Assembly (NCBI RefSeq): GCF_000381925.1
Contig: NZ_KB907307.1
Location: forward strand, 434,001-498,000
Source of the DNA: Nocardia sp. BMG111209
GTDB lineage: Bacteria; Actinomycetota; Actinomycetes; Mycobacteriales; Mycobacteriaceae
Reading direction: 5' to 3'
DNA length: 64,000 nucleotides
The first letter of the stretch is position 1, and the number at the start of each line of letters is the position of its first letter. This document shows, piece after piece, positions 23,560 through 31,667 of this stretch. The translations under genes were made by a program, and so were the position numbers. Below the pieces are notes generated by a model that worked only from the letters and a program-made list of their open reading frames with translations, was not told where the DNA came from and ran no database searches.

Positions 23560-25451
23560 GCGTGACCGTCGACGGTGGTGGTCAGTGTGCCGGTGGCCTG
23601 GAAATTGTTCTGTAGCACTTGCGGTTTCATCGTGAAGCCGTCGGGTTCGCTCGTCGTCTTCGTCCCGGTCTGCCGGCCGGACAGGGTGAGGTGCTCGTGC
23701 AGGTTCACGCTGTGGTCGGGGAGTACGACGGCACTCTCGGTGCCGTTCACGACGTGGTCACCGTCGTCGCTGAAATCGGTGTAGGTCACCGTGATCGAGG
23801 TGAGTGGTGTACCGGTCAGTGCGATCCGGGCGGTGCCGTGCCGCGCGCCGGTGAGCGTATATGTGCCCGCCGCAGGGAGATTCGGCTTCGGCAGCGCCAT
23901 GCCGGGGGTGTACGGGGTGCCCCACGGCACGTCGTCCGGAATCGGCGGAATCGTCGGGACCGGTTGCGCTTTCAGATCCGGGAAGCGCGCGATCATCACC
24001 CGGCTGTGCCGCCCGCCGGGCTCGGCCGACGCCGGGCACGGCAGCGGGTTGCCGCCACCGCAGGCCGGCGCGACGACCTGGTTCTCGGCGTAGACCACGC
24101 CGGTGCTGTCCGCCAGCCACGCCGGGTCGGCGGCGGCGTTCCAGTTCGGATCACCACCGGCGTTGATCTGCTGGCTGCGGTCCGCGGTGGCGTTCACGAG
24201 GTACGGAGCGAAGAACCGGCGCCGGCCGTTGTTGCGGATGCTGGAGACGTATCCGGTGGTGAACAGGTCGGTGATCGGCGGAACGCCGCGCAGGCCGGAG
24301 ATGAAGTCCAGCCGCCCGGATCCCAGAACCTGTTCCGCCAGTGTCCATTTGCCGTCCGGCGACGCCGACATCGGATCGCTGTACTGCGCGTGGTCGGTCA
24401 GCAGCCGCGATCGCCCGGTCCGGTTGTCGGTCGCCCACAGGTCGACGCTGTCGGAATCGTGCGGGGTCAGGCCGACCGCGGCACGGCCGTCGGCGGTCCA
24501 GCCCCGGAACTCGCCGATGATGCCGGCCGGGTTGATCTTCAGCGCGTCGCCGTCGGTCACCCAGTACTGGTATTGCGGGGCCGGGTTGTACAGCGTGGTC
24601 ACATTCGTCAGGTCGTAGCGCGGGACCAGCGGGTTGCCGGTGGCCGGGTGCGGGTCGAATTCCAGTTTGCCCATGAACCCGTACTGGATGGTGGCCGAGG
24701 GGCTCAGGTCGCCGTTGAATCCGGGGAAGTAGTTCCAGCCCAGGTGGGTGTCGTCGGGGTTGAGCCGCGGCTCGCGGTAGGTGCCGCCGTCGCCGGACCC
24801 GTCGGGGGTGATGTTCCAGCGGATCGGATAGATGTGGATCCGGTCCGGAGTGCACCGGTCGTCACTGACCTCGAACTCGCCGCAATCGAGGATGCTGTGC
24901 CCGAGGTAGACCCGCTTCCCGTCGCGGAAGCCGCGGATCGGATAGGTGAACTGCGAGGTGTCCACGCCCAGTTCGTCGGCCGCGGGCACACACGAGAGGC
25001 ATTTCCACCCGTCGCCGTCGGCGAAGGTGCCGCCGTCGGTCCGGACCAGCAGCACCTGCTGCCCGGAGTAGATCGCGGCCGGGTCCGGCGCCGCCGGCGC
25101 ACCCGCGAACCGGACGCCCACCAGGGTGAACTTGCTGTCGGGATAGAACCCGGTCGCGCCCAGGCCACCCCACTGCGCCGTCACGCAGCCGGTCCGATGC
25201 GGGTTCACCGCCTCGGTACACGATCCGGCGTCGTCGGTGGGGGCCGTCGGCGGCACCGGCAACTCGCTGATCGCGACCCGCTCGTGCAATTGCCGATCGG
25301 GCTGCACGCCCAGTGTCGTGGCGGTGGCGGCGGGTGCCGGTGGTGGCGTCGAGGTACTTCCGCAGGCCGCGGTCAGGCCGCTCATCGTCACCGCGGCGAT
25401 CACCATCGCGATGGTCCGGAAACGCGTTCGAGCTTCAGCTGTTGTCAACAC
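23532..25451 (-). CDS. Large lipoprotein with beta-propeller-like repeats
   Basis: 639-residue exported lipoprotein. The GTG at 25451 (TTG at 25448 also possible) lies just after GGAGGAG. The signal peptide ends in the lipobox LTAAC (about residue 26), followed by a Thr/Pro/Ala-rich spacer. The body contains TolB/PD40-type propeller segments such as RLLTDHAQYSDPMSASPDGK. A C-terminal beta-rich domain of about 110 residues (TYTLTGARHGTARIALTG) follows. I do not recognise a specific function; secreted propellers often bind ligands or have hydrolytic roles. The gene is convergent with hydrolase 4 with a 28-base overlap. Confidence 0.78.
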   Translation of the reverse strand: MLTTAEARTRFRTIAMVIAAVTMSGLTAACGSTSTPPPAPAATATTLGVQPDRQLHERVAISELPVPPTAPTDDAGSCTEAVNPHRTGCVTAQWGGLGATGFYPDSKFTLVGVRFAGAPAAPDPAAIYSGQQVLLVRTDGGTFADGDGWKCLSCVPAADELGVDTSQFTYPIRGFRDGKRVYLGHSILDCGEFEVSDDRCTPDRIHIYPIRWNITPDGSGDGGTYREPRLNPDDTHLGWNYFPGFNGDLSPSATIQYGFMGKLEFDPHPATGNPLVPRYDLTNVTTLYNPAPQYQYWVTDGDALKINPAGIIGEFRGWTADGRAAVGLTPHDSDSVDLWATDNRTGRSRLLTDHAQYSDPMSASPDGKWTLAEQVLGSGRLDFISGLRGVPPITDLFTTGYVSSIRNNGRRRFFAPYLVNATADRSQQINAGGDPNWNAAADPAWLADSTGVVYAENQVVAPACGGGNPLPCPASAEPGGRHSRVMIARFPDLKAQPVPTIPPIPDDVPWGTPYTPGMALPKPNLPAAGTYTLTGARHGTARIALTGTPLTSITVTYTDFSDDGDHVVNGTESAVVLPDHSVNLHEHLTLSGRQTGTKTTSEPDGFTMKPQVLQNNFQATGTLTTTVDGHAYTQPGNGN

Positions 25452-25532
25452 GACTCCTCCGCAGCAGCGGCGCCACACCGGGCAGGCCGGAACTGTTGTT
25501 CCGGGGCGAACTCCCCGGCTCGACGGATAATA

Positions 25533-25560
25533 CATCGCTAACAATACATTGTTGGTGATG
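25533..25560. promoter_or_regulatory. 28-bp near-perfect palindrome upstream of the lipoprotein
   Basis: CATCGCTAACAAT-AC-ATTGTTGGTGATG. The inner AACAAT/ATTGTT arms and outer CATC/GATG arms are perfect, with two mismatched pairs between. It lies 82 bases before the lipoprotein start and just past the P450 3' end. The AT-rich dyad looks like a TetR-type operator rather than a terminator. Confidence 0.6.
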
Positions 25561-25610
25561 TGTAACCCGGTGCAGGTGCTGCGGTCGACCCGCGCTGCGT
25601 GCGGCCGGAT

Positions 25611-26957
25611 CTATACGGCGTCCCGGTGCGCGGTGACCGGCTCGGCCAGCCGCTGGTCACCGCAGATCCGCTCCCACCGCTCCAGCGTCTCGTCGAGCCC
25701 GGCACCCAGGGGAGCGCCGGGGGTGAAACTCGCCGGCAGATGCCGCATACCCTGGATGACGCCGATGGTCTCGTAGTGAACGGTGCCGGCCGGGTCGCAG
25801 CGGAAATCGGGCATCCGGTCCAGCACGGCCGACAGCATCCGCTTGAACACGGTGCGGGCCACGTTCGAGCCGATACAGCGATGGATACCGAGCCCGAAGC
25901 TGTAGTGCCGGTTGCCTTTTCGTTCCAGATCCATCGTGCCGGGCTCGGGGAACACCGCCGGGTCGCGATTGGCCATGGCCCAGGACAACCAGAGCCGCTC
26001 GCCCTCGGCGAAACGCGTACCGGCGACCTCGCAGTCCGCCGCGATGGTCCGGCCGTCACCCGGCGCGGGGGTGAAGTACCGCAGGAACTCCTCGGTCGCG
26101 GGATCCAGCATCCGATCCCGTTCCCGGCTCAGGGTTTCGCGTTCGGCGGGATGCTCGGACAGCCATTCCAGCGCATGCGCGGTCAGGGCCGTGGTGGTGT
26201 CGAAACCACCGCCGATGATCAGCGTCAGCATGCCCAGTGCCTCGAGATCGGAGATCGGCGCACCCGCGAGCGTGGACCGGGCCACCGCATCGAGCAGCCC
26301 CGGCCGCGGATCCTGTTTGACCGCATGGTAATTCGCGAGCAGATCGCCACCCATGACCTGCAGCATCTCCTCCACCCGCGCCATATCCGGCGAATCCGGC
26401 GGTGTGTACACCGACGCGTGCGCCGGTTCGTTGTAGAGGCGCCAGTTCCGCAGCGGAATTCCCAGCATGGCCAGCGTGAGTACGGCCGGCACGATATTGG
26501 CCAGGTCGTCGACGAAATCGATGGTCCCCCCGGCGATCCGCTCGTCGAGGCAGGCCCGGACGACCTCGTCGATGAAAGGTACCCAGCGCCGCACCGCCGC
26601 CGGCGACAGATAGGGGTTGAGCACGGAACGCAATTCGCGATGCTCGGGATCGTCCATCTCGAGAATCCCGCCGCGGGTCAGCCCGGCCCGTGGCGGCGGC
26701 GGGATGGTGATACCGCGGTATCCGCGTCGCTGTCCGTGGACGTCGTTGTCGTTGGAAACGTGTGGGCAGCGGGCGAGTTCGAAGACCTCCCGATTGCCCG
26801 CGGCGACCCAGTGTCCGCCGTAGGTGTCGGTCCAGGCGATCGGACACCGGCTCGTCATCTCGTCGGCGATCGCGGTGAACTGTTCGCGATAGTGCGGGGT
26901 GTGCCGGTCGAAGTGGTAACCGGGTTGCCGGCGGGCATCGTTGTCTGCGGTGGTCAT
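25611..26957 (-). CDS. Cytochrome P450
   Basis: 448-residue soluble bacterial P450 monooxygenase. The I-helix oxygen motif is GGGFDTTT, the K-helix ExxR is in EEFLRYF, and the heme ligand cysteine is in FGLGIHRCIG. The ATG at 26957 has GAAAG six bases upstream; a GTG four codons earlier is possible. It is last in an operon with a SnoaL-like protein, a crotonase and two acyl-CoA dehydrogenase subunits, so it probably oxidises an aliphatic or alicyclic substrate or intermediate of that pathway. No ferredoxin or reductase gene is nearby, so electrons must come from partners elsewhere. Confidence 0.93.
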   Translation of the reverse strand: MTTADNDARRQPGYHFDRHTPHYREQFTAIADEMTSRCPIAWTDTYGGHWVAAGNREVFELARCPHVSNDNDVHGQRRGYRGITIPPPPRAGLTRGGILEMDDPEHRELRSVLNPYLSPAAVRRWVPFIDEVVRACLDERIAGGTIDFVDDLANIVPAVLTLAMLGIPLRNWRLYNEPAHASVYTPPDSPDMARVEEMLQVMGGDLLANYHAVKQDPRPGLLDAVARSTLAGAPISDLEALGMLTLIIGGGFDTTTALTAHALEWLSEHPAERETLSRERDRMLDPATEEFLRYFTPAPGDGRTIAADCEVAGTRFAEGERLWLSWAMANRDPAVFPEPGTMDLERKGNRHYSFGLGIHRCIGSNVARTVFKRMLSAVLDRMPDFRCDPAGTVHYETIGVIQGMRHLPASFTPGAPLGAGLDETLERWERICGDQRLAEPVTAHRDAV

Positions 26958-26993
26958 GGTTGCTTTCACTCTGTTCTCGTGCGATCGGTGGCG

Positions 26994-27794
26994 CTACAGC
27001 TGTGCCAGGCGTGGGGCGCTGCCTCGGGTACGGATCGACGCACCCGCCTGCCGGGTCAGTTCTCTGGAGCTGCCGAGTAATCCGTCCAGCACCAGAACCC
27101 GGCGGATGTGCCGGTGCAGATCGTGTTCGTCGGTGAAACCGATGCCGCCGAGCACCTGCTGACAGTGCCGGGCCGCGGTCGACGCGGCCTGCCCGGCCGC
27201 GGCCTTCGCCAGCATCGCGCCGAACTCGTCGCCGGCGGTGTGCATCGTGGCCTCGGCGCCCTCGAGTGCGACCAGGGTCTCCGCCAGCCGGTGCCGCACC
27301 GCCTGGAAGGAGGCGAGCGGACGGCCGAACTGCTTGCGGTCCAACGCATGTTGCCGAGCCAGCGCGAGCATGGCACGACCGGCGCCGATCAGCCACCAGC
27401 CCAGTGCGCGCCGGCCGGCGGCGAGCGGGGGTTGCTCGCCGGTGCCGGTCCGCCGGAGGGGCAACTCCCGGTCGACGACGGAAAATGTTGTGGTGGAGAC
27501 GGTTTCGACATCACGCTCCCAGACCACCCAGGAGCCACCGGCGAACGGCAACGGCACCGCCTCGCCCGGCAGTGGTGCACCGGCAGCGTGCCGGACCACG
27601 TCGTTGAGGACGGAGGCCTGCGCGCCGGTCTCGCCGAGCAGCCGAAAGACCAGTGGCACAGCGATTTCCGGAATCTCTACGAGCATGTCGGGCCAGCCGA
27701 GGCGGTACAGGGCCCGGTCGAGCGCGGGACCGGAGGTCGTCGCCATGGTCCTGCGGAGCGTGCCGGCGAGCAGTGCGAGTTCGGGGCCGTCCAC
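26994..27794 (-). CDS. Short acyl-CoA dehydrogenase subunit
   Basis: 266-residue FadE-like protein, about 100-120 residues shorter than a full acyl-CoA dehydrogenase. The C-terminal helical domain is recognisable (RQHALDRKQFGRPLASFQAV and QQVLGGIGFTDEHDLHRH), but the N-terminal helical part is reduced. The usual catalytic base is not visible. It starts at the GTG at 27794, AAAGG seven bases upstream, overlapping the stop of the larger dehydrogenase. Actinobacteria are known to build alpha2beta2 dehydrogenases from two such coupled genes, as in cholesterol side-chain catabolism, and this pair fits that pattern. It is unlikely to be active alone. Confidence 0.8.
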   Translation of the reverse strand: MDGPELALLAGTLRRTMATTSGPALDRALYRLGWPDMLVEIPEIAVPLVFRLLGETGAQASVLNDVVRHAAGAPLPGEAVPLPFAGGSWVVWERDVETVSTTTFSVVDRELPLRRTGTGEQPPLAAGRRALGWWLIGAGRAMLALARQHALDRKQFGRPLASFQAVRHRLAETLVALEGAEATMHTAGDEFGAMLAKAAAGQAASTAARHCQQVLGGIGFTDEHDLHRHIRRVLVLDGLLGSSRELTRQAGASIRTRGSAPRLAQL

Positions 27795-27796
27795 GA

Positions 27797-28885
27797 TCAA
27801 TCCTTTCCCAGGTCCAGCAGCCGGCGAGCGATGATGTTGCGCTGAATCTCCGAGGTGCCGCCGTAGATGGTCGCGGCGCGCGAGTACAGGAATTCCGTGC
27901 GCCACTCGCCGTCGTTCAGTTCCACTTCCCCTGGCAGCAGGTCGCGGGCCGTGTCGAACAGTGTCTGTTCGGCGGTCCCGAGCAGCACCTTGTCGATCGA
28001 TGTCTCCGGGCCCAGCCGCCCGTGCTCCGCCAGCCGCGACTGGGTGAGCCGGGAACGGCACCGCAGGGTGTGCAACGCCAGATACGCGGCGCCGAGTTCG
28101 GCGTCGTCGACCGGTGTCGTGCGCGCGATCAGCCGGTCCAACCGGGTGAACAGGTGCGCACCCCGGTGCCAGAAGCACGTGGACCGTTCGTGCGGAAGCA
28201 GATCCATCGCCAGCTGCCAGCCGTCACCGGGCCTGCCGAGCATCCGGTCGGCGGGCACGATCACGTCGTCGAAGAACACCTCGGCGAAGTCGTCGACGCC
28301 GTGCATGGTCCGCAACGGCCGCACCGTGATGCCGGGGGTGTCCATATCGACGAAGAACGCCGTGATGCCGCCGTGGCCCGGTGCGGTGCGCGTCAGAACC
28401 ACACAGCGAGTGGCGAACTGCGCCAGACCCGTCCACAACTTCTGCCCGTCGATCACCCAGTCGCCGCCACGCCGCCGCGCGCGGGTCGACAACGACGCCA
28501 GATCGCTGCCCGAGCCGGGCTCGGAGAATCCCTGGCACCAGTGTTCGGCGCCGGACAGCAACCGCGGCACCATCTCGGCGGCGAGTTCCGGTGCGGCATA
28601 GGAGATCATCGTCGGCGCCAGCACCTCGATCATCGAATAGGCGCCGGGCTCGGCGAGCCCGCGAGTGGCGACCTCCTCGCCGACCACCGCGCGCAGCAGC
28701 GCGGGCCCGCCGAGTCCGCCGACCTCGGCGGGCCAGCCGTACCGCATCCAGCCGGCGTCGTACAGCGCCCGGCGCACCCGCGACACCTGGGCCAGCTCGG
28801 CCTCGCGGGAACGGTCCCCGGTGGGGGAGAGGTCGTGCTCGTCCAGCCACAGTCGCAGCGCCACACGGAATTCGGTGACGCTCAC
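27797..28885 (-). CDS. Acyl-CoA dehydrogenase (larger subunit)
   Basis: 362-residue FAD-dependent FadE-type dehydrogenase that introduces the alpha-beta double bond in an acyl-CoA. Flavin and substrate motifs include CQGFSEPGSGSDLASLSTRA, GDWVIDGQKLWTGLAQ and the C-terminal IYGGTSEIQRNIIARRLL. The GTG at 28885 is the likeliest start because the conserved fold begins directly after it; upstream sequence is not family-like. The stop overlaps the start region of the short partner. Operon order (SnoaL, crotonase, this gene, short subunit, P450) suggests beta-oxidation of a side chain or ring-cleavage product. Confidence 0.87.
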   Translation of the reverse strand: MSVTEFRVALRLWLDEHDLSPTGDRSREAELAQVSRVRRALYDAGWMRYGWPAEVGGLGGPALLRAVVGEEVATRGLAEPGAYSMIEVLAPTMISYAAPELAAEMVPRLLSGAEHWCQGFSEPGSGSDLASLSTRARRRGGDWVIDGQKLWTGLAQFATRCVVLTRTAPGHGGITAFFVDMDTPGITVRPLRTMHGVDDFAEVFFDDVIVPADRMLGRPGDGWQLAMDLLPHERSTCFWHRGAHLFTRLDRLIARTTPVDDAELGAAYLALHTLRCRSRLTQSRLAEHGRLGPETSIDKVLLGTAEQTLFDTARDLLPGEVELNDGEWRTEFLYSRAATIYGGTSEIQRNIIARRLLDLGKD

Positions 28886-28938
28886 CTCGGTCGGGTCCTC
28901 GATACCGGACAACGGCCGATCCGCCTTTCCCGAGTCGG

Positions 28939-29712
28939 TCAGACTTCCGTTGCGGCGCCGGTCAACCGGGCCACGATGGTGCGGAAGTCGTTGCTCTGGA
29001 ACGACATGTCCTCGGCGCTGAGCGCGAAGTCGAGCGCGGCCAGAACCGCGCGTTCCAGATGCAGGTTCAGCAGCCGCTTGGTGCTCTCCACCGCCTGCTG
29101 CGGCAGGCCGAGAATCCGTTCGGCACACGCTGTTGCCTCGGCGACCGGATCGGCGACGATGTGGTTGACCAGCCCCAGCTCCCGGGCCCGGGTGGGGGAG
29201 ATCCGCGCACCGGTGAAGGCGTATTCCTTGGCCAGCAGCAGGCTGGTGTGCAGGGGCCAGACCAGTGCGCTACCGTCGGCCGCCACCAGACCCACCCGCA
29301 CGTGCGGGTCGGCCAGGTGCGCGGTCTCGGCGATGTAGACGATGTCGCTGAGCGCGACCAGGCTGCACCCGAGGCCCACCGCTGGACCGTTGACGGCGGT
29401 CACCACCGGGATGCGGCACCGGGCCATGCCCAGGACGAGTTCGCGGCCGTCGGCGATGCTCCGGGCCCGCAGCTCCGAATCCTGGCGCAGCTCTTCGAGA
29501 TACGCGAAATCACCCCCGGCGGAGAAGGCGGCGCCGGCGCCGGTCGGTACCGCGACGCGGGCCGAGCGGTCCGCCGACAGTCGCGGCCACAGCGTCGCAA
29601 GCCCGTGGTGCAGATCGTCGTTCACCGCGTTGAGCCGGTCCGGCCGGTTCAGCGTGATGATCCGCAGCGGGCCGTCGGCCTCGACGCGGATTTCGTCCGG
29701 CATGTCGTACAT
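28939..29712 (-). CDS. Crotonase-family enzyme (enoyl-CoA hydratase-like)
   Basis: 257-residue crotonase fold. The oxyanion-hole loops FSAGGDF and NGPAVGLGCSLVALSD are present. Both positions that carry the catalytic glutamates in classical enoyl-CoA hydratase are changed: the first reads GLGCSL instead of GGGxEL, and the second reads ADPHVRVGLVAADGS instead of xxPExxxGL. It may therefore be an isomerase, a C-C bond hydrolase or another crotonase chemistry. The ATG at 29712 has GAGAGGAG six bases upstream. Second gene of the P450 operon. Confidence 0.85.
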   Translation of the reverse strand: MYDMPDEIRVEADGPLRIITLNRPDRLNAVNDDLHHGLATLWPRLSADRSARVAVPTGAGAAFSAGGDFAYLEELRQDSELRARSIADGRELVLGMARCRIPVVTAVNGPAVGLGCSLVALSDIVYIAETAHLADPHVRVGLVAADGSALVWPLHTSLLLAKEYAFTGARISPTRARELGLVNHIVADPVAEATACAERILGLPQQAVESTKRLLNLHLERAVLAALDFALSAEDMSFQSNDFRTIVARLTGAATEV

Positions 29713-29737
29713 TCGCAACTCCTCTCCCGGTGCGCCG

Positions 29738-30295
29738 TCACCAGATTTCGCTGGGGCTGTCGACCTTCAGCGGCCGCCGGTAGGAGAGGTCGTCGGTGTT
29801 CTGCGTGCCCTTCGAGTACTGCTGCTTCTTGAAGCCCTCCATGGCCAGCAGCGCGGCATTGCCGGTCAGCACCCATTCGACCGTGCAGCGCCGGACCGAC
29901 AGTCGCCACACGTCGTCGCGCCGCTCCAGCCGATCGAGGTAACGTCCGCCGAGGATGGTGGAGGTCTCGGCGTCGGGGGCGAGCAGGGCCACCAGCACAT
30001 AACTTTCGGCGTGCGCGGTGTCCCCGTCGATCTCGCAGGCGTGGGTGGTGATGTTGTGGGTGTGGGCCTGGGCCGCGTTGTCGTGGATCGGGTTCATGAA
30101 CGCGGCGTAGTCCGGCCCCGATGTCACCTGGTTGCCGTGCACATCCCAGCTGTCGGAATGGTAAGCGCTGCCGAGCAATTCGACGTCGTGCCGGTCGCAG
30201 CCGCGTGCGTTGGCCGCGATGCAGTCGAGGATCGCGGTGCGGTCCATCAGATACCGGACGTCGCGGCGCAACCGGGCCAGGTCGTCGTTGGTCAT
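29738..30295 (-). CDS. SnoaL-like / NTF2-fold protein
   Basis: 185-residue protein with the cone-shaped NTF2 fold typical of SnoaL_4 domains (LMDRTAILDCIAANARGCDR near the N-terminus and VWRLSVRRCTVEWVLTG near the end). Relatives include ring-hydroxylating dioxygenase small subunits, dehydratases and isomerases acting on polycyclic or alicyclic substrates. Possible polar pocket residues are the Asp and His in RHDVELL and YHSD. GGAG lies six bases before the ATG at 30295. First gene of the minus-strand P450 operon. Divergent from the MDR gene with 257 bases between, which hold a regulatory element at 30494-30509. Confidence 0.78.
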   Translation of the reverse strand: MTNDDLARLRRDVRYLMDRTAILDCIAANARGCDRHDVELLGSAYHSDSWDVHGNQVTSGPDYAAFMNPIHDNAAQAHTHNITTHACEIDGDTAHAESYVLVALLAPDAETSTILGGRYLDRLERRDDVWRLSVRRCTVEWVLTGNAALLAMEGFKKQQYSKGTQNTDDLSYRRPLKVDSPSEIW

Positions 30296-30493
30296 GGAGG
30301 TCTCCTCTGCCGATCCCGATCGGGCGCCGACGCGCTGCGGCGGTGAACCGTCCCGCCGGATCCGCGATTGCCGATCGAACCGCTCGTCATCAAGTTGGTC
30401 GAATGCATAGCATTGCTGGGAGTTCGAGGTCAATAGGCACTGGTGAATGCCGTCTGAACGAGGTCAGTGACCGACTGTAGCAGCCAATAGTTG

Positions 30494-30509
30494 TTCGGCG
30501 ATAGCATAA
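30494..30509 (+). promoter_or_regulatory. Island element copy (TTCGGCGATAGCATAA)
   Basis: Matches the copy before the LuxR gene (TTAGGCGACTGCATAA) at 13 of 16 positions. It sits in the divergent promoter region of the P450 operon and the MDR gene, 44 bases before the latter. Part of the family described for 31493, 41199 and 43683. Confidence 0.45.
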
Positions 30510-30552
30510 ATTTTTGTACCGGGCGGCGGTCCGCTGAGGCAGAATCGACGGT

Positions 30553-31473
30553 ATGAGAGCGATCCGTCATACCGCGTTCGGCGGTCCCGAGGTGCTGGCG
30601 ACCGTGGAGGTCCCCCGGCCGGTCCCGCGCGCCGGACAGGTGCTGATCCACCTGCACGCCACGTCGGTGAATCCGGTGGACTGGAAAATGCGGTCCGGCA
30701 GCGCGCCGGCGGTCGGAAAGCCGCCTTTCCCGGTCGGTTTCGATGTTTCCGGCACGATCGTCGAGATCGGCGACGCGGTCGAGGCGTTCCGGCCGGGCGA
30801 CGAGGTCTTCGGCATGGTTCCCAGCCCCACCGGCGCCTACAGCGAATACGTCCTCGCCCGCACCGAGGGGCTGGCCCGGCGACCGCCGAACCTGGACCAC
30901 CTCCGGGCGGCCGCGCTGGCGACGGCCGGGCTGACCGCATGGCAGGCGCTGGCATTGTCCGGCCTGCGCGCCGGCGAGCGCATCCTGATCCACGGCGCCG
31001 CCGGTGGGGTGGGCCACCTGGCCGTCCAGTTCGCCGCGCTGCGCGGTGCGCACGTGATCGGCACCGCTCGTGCCGTCGACCACGACCTGCTGCGCGCCCT
31101 CGGCGCGGCGGCGGTGATCGACTACACCGTGACCGACTTCGGTTCCGCCGCAGGCGAAGTGGATGTCGTGCTGGATATGGTCGGCGGCGACTACGGTCAG
31201 CGGTCGCTGCGGTTGCTGCGGCCCGGCGGCCGCTACATCGCCACCCGCGATTCCGATGCGCGATCCGATCCGCGGCACCGGCGGGTGAACGGCCGGCCCT
31301 CCTCGGCCGACCTCGCCTCGATCGGCGCATTGGCCGAGGCCGGCCGGTTGCGGATCCGGATCGATCGCGTGATGTCGCTCGACGAGGTGCGCGACGCCCA
31401 CCGGATCGCCGAATCGGGGCAGGCGCGCGGCAAGATCGTGCTGACGCCCTGGCGTGCGGCATCGTCCGATTGA
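30553..31473 (+). CDS. MDR-superfamily quinone/enone oxidoreductase
   Basis: 306-residue NADPH-dependent medium-chain reductase of the zinc-free quinone oxidoreductase type. The N-terminal catalytic domain includes HATSVNPVDWKMRSG and FDVSGTIVEIGDAVEAFRPG. The nucleotide-binding motif is ILIHGAAGGVGHLAVQFAA. No zinc-ligand cysteines are present. It probably reduces an activated C=C bond. The ATG at 30553 starts the conserved fold exactly. It stands alone, with a 194-base gap before the next gene that carries a strong promoter block, so downstream genes have their own start. Confidence 0.87.
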   Translation: MRAIRHTAFGGPEVLATVEVPRPVPRAGQVLIHLHATSVNPVDWKMRSGSAPAVGKPPFPVGFDVSGTIVEIGDAVEAFRPGDEVFGMVPSPTGAYSEYVLARTEGLARRPPNLDHLRAAALATAGLTAWQALALSGLRAGERILIHGAAGGVGHLAVQFAALRGAHVIGTARAVDHDLLRALGAAAVIDYTVTDFGSAAGEVDVVLDMVGGDYGQRSLRLLRPGGRYIATRDSDARSDPRHRRVNGRPSSADLASIGALAEAGRLRIRIDRVMSLDEVRDAHRIAESGQARGKIVLTPWRAASSD

Positions 31474-31508
31474 CAGTATCGGCTCGCCGATGTTAGACAC
31501 TTGCATAA
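31470..31508 (+). promoter_or_regulatory. Island promoter block, copy 1
   Basis: TTGACAGT at 31470-31477, 13 variable bases, then TGTTAGACACTTGCATAA at 31491-31508. Identical in both conserved parts and spacing to copies at 41176 and 43660. The -35-like TTGACA overlaps the stop codon of the MDR gene. It probably drives the SDR-ALDH unit beginning at 31668. Confidence 0.8.
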
Positions 31509-31667
31509 ATAATGCTGCTGTTCTCGCGGCAGTACGGGGCACTTTCGCTCTTTATCGTTATGCATGTGCCGAATCAAGCCGGTGGGGCCGAGGCTCGCGC
31601 CGGGGGACCGGTTCGCGACGGGTGTACCCGCGCCGGTCGAAGGTCGGATCAGGAAGTGAGTAGTCGG

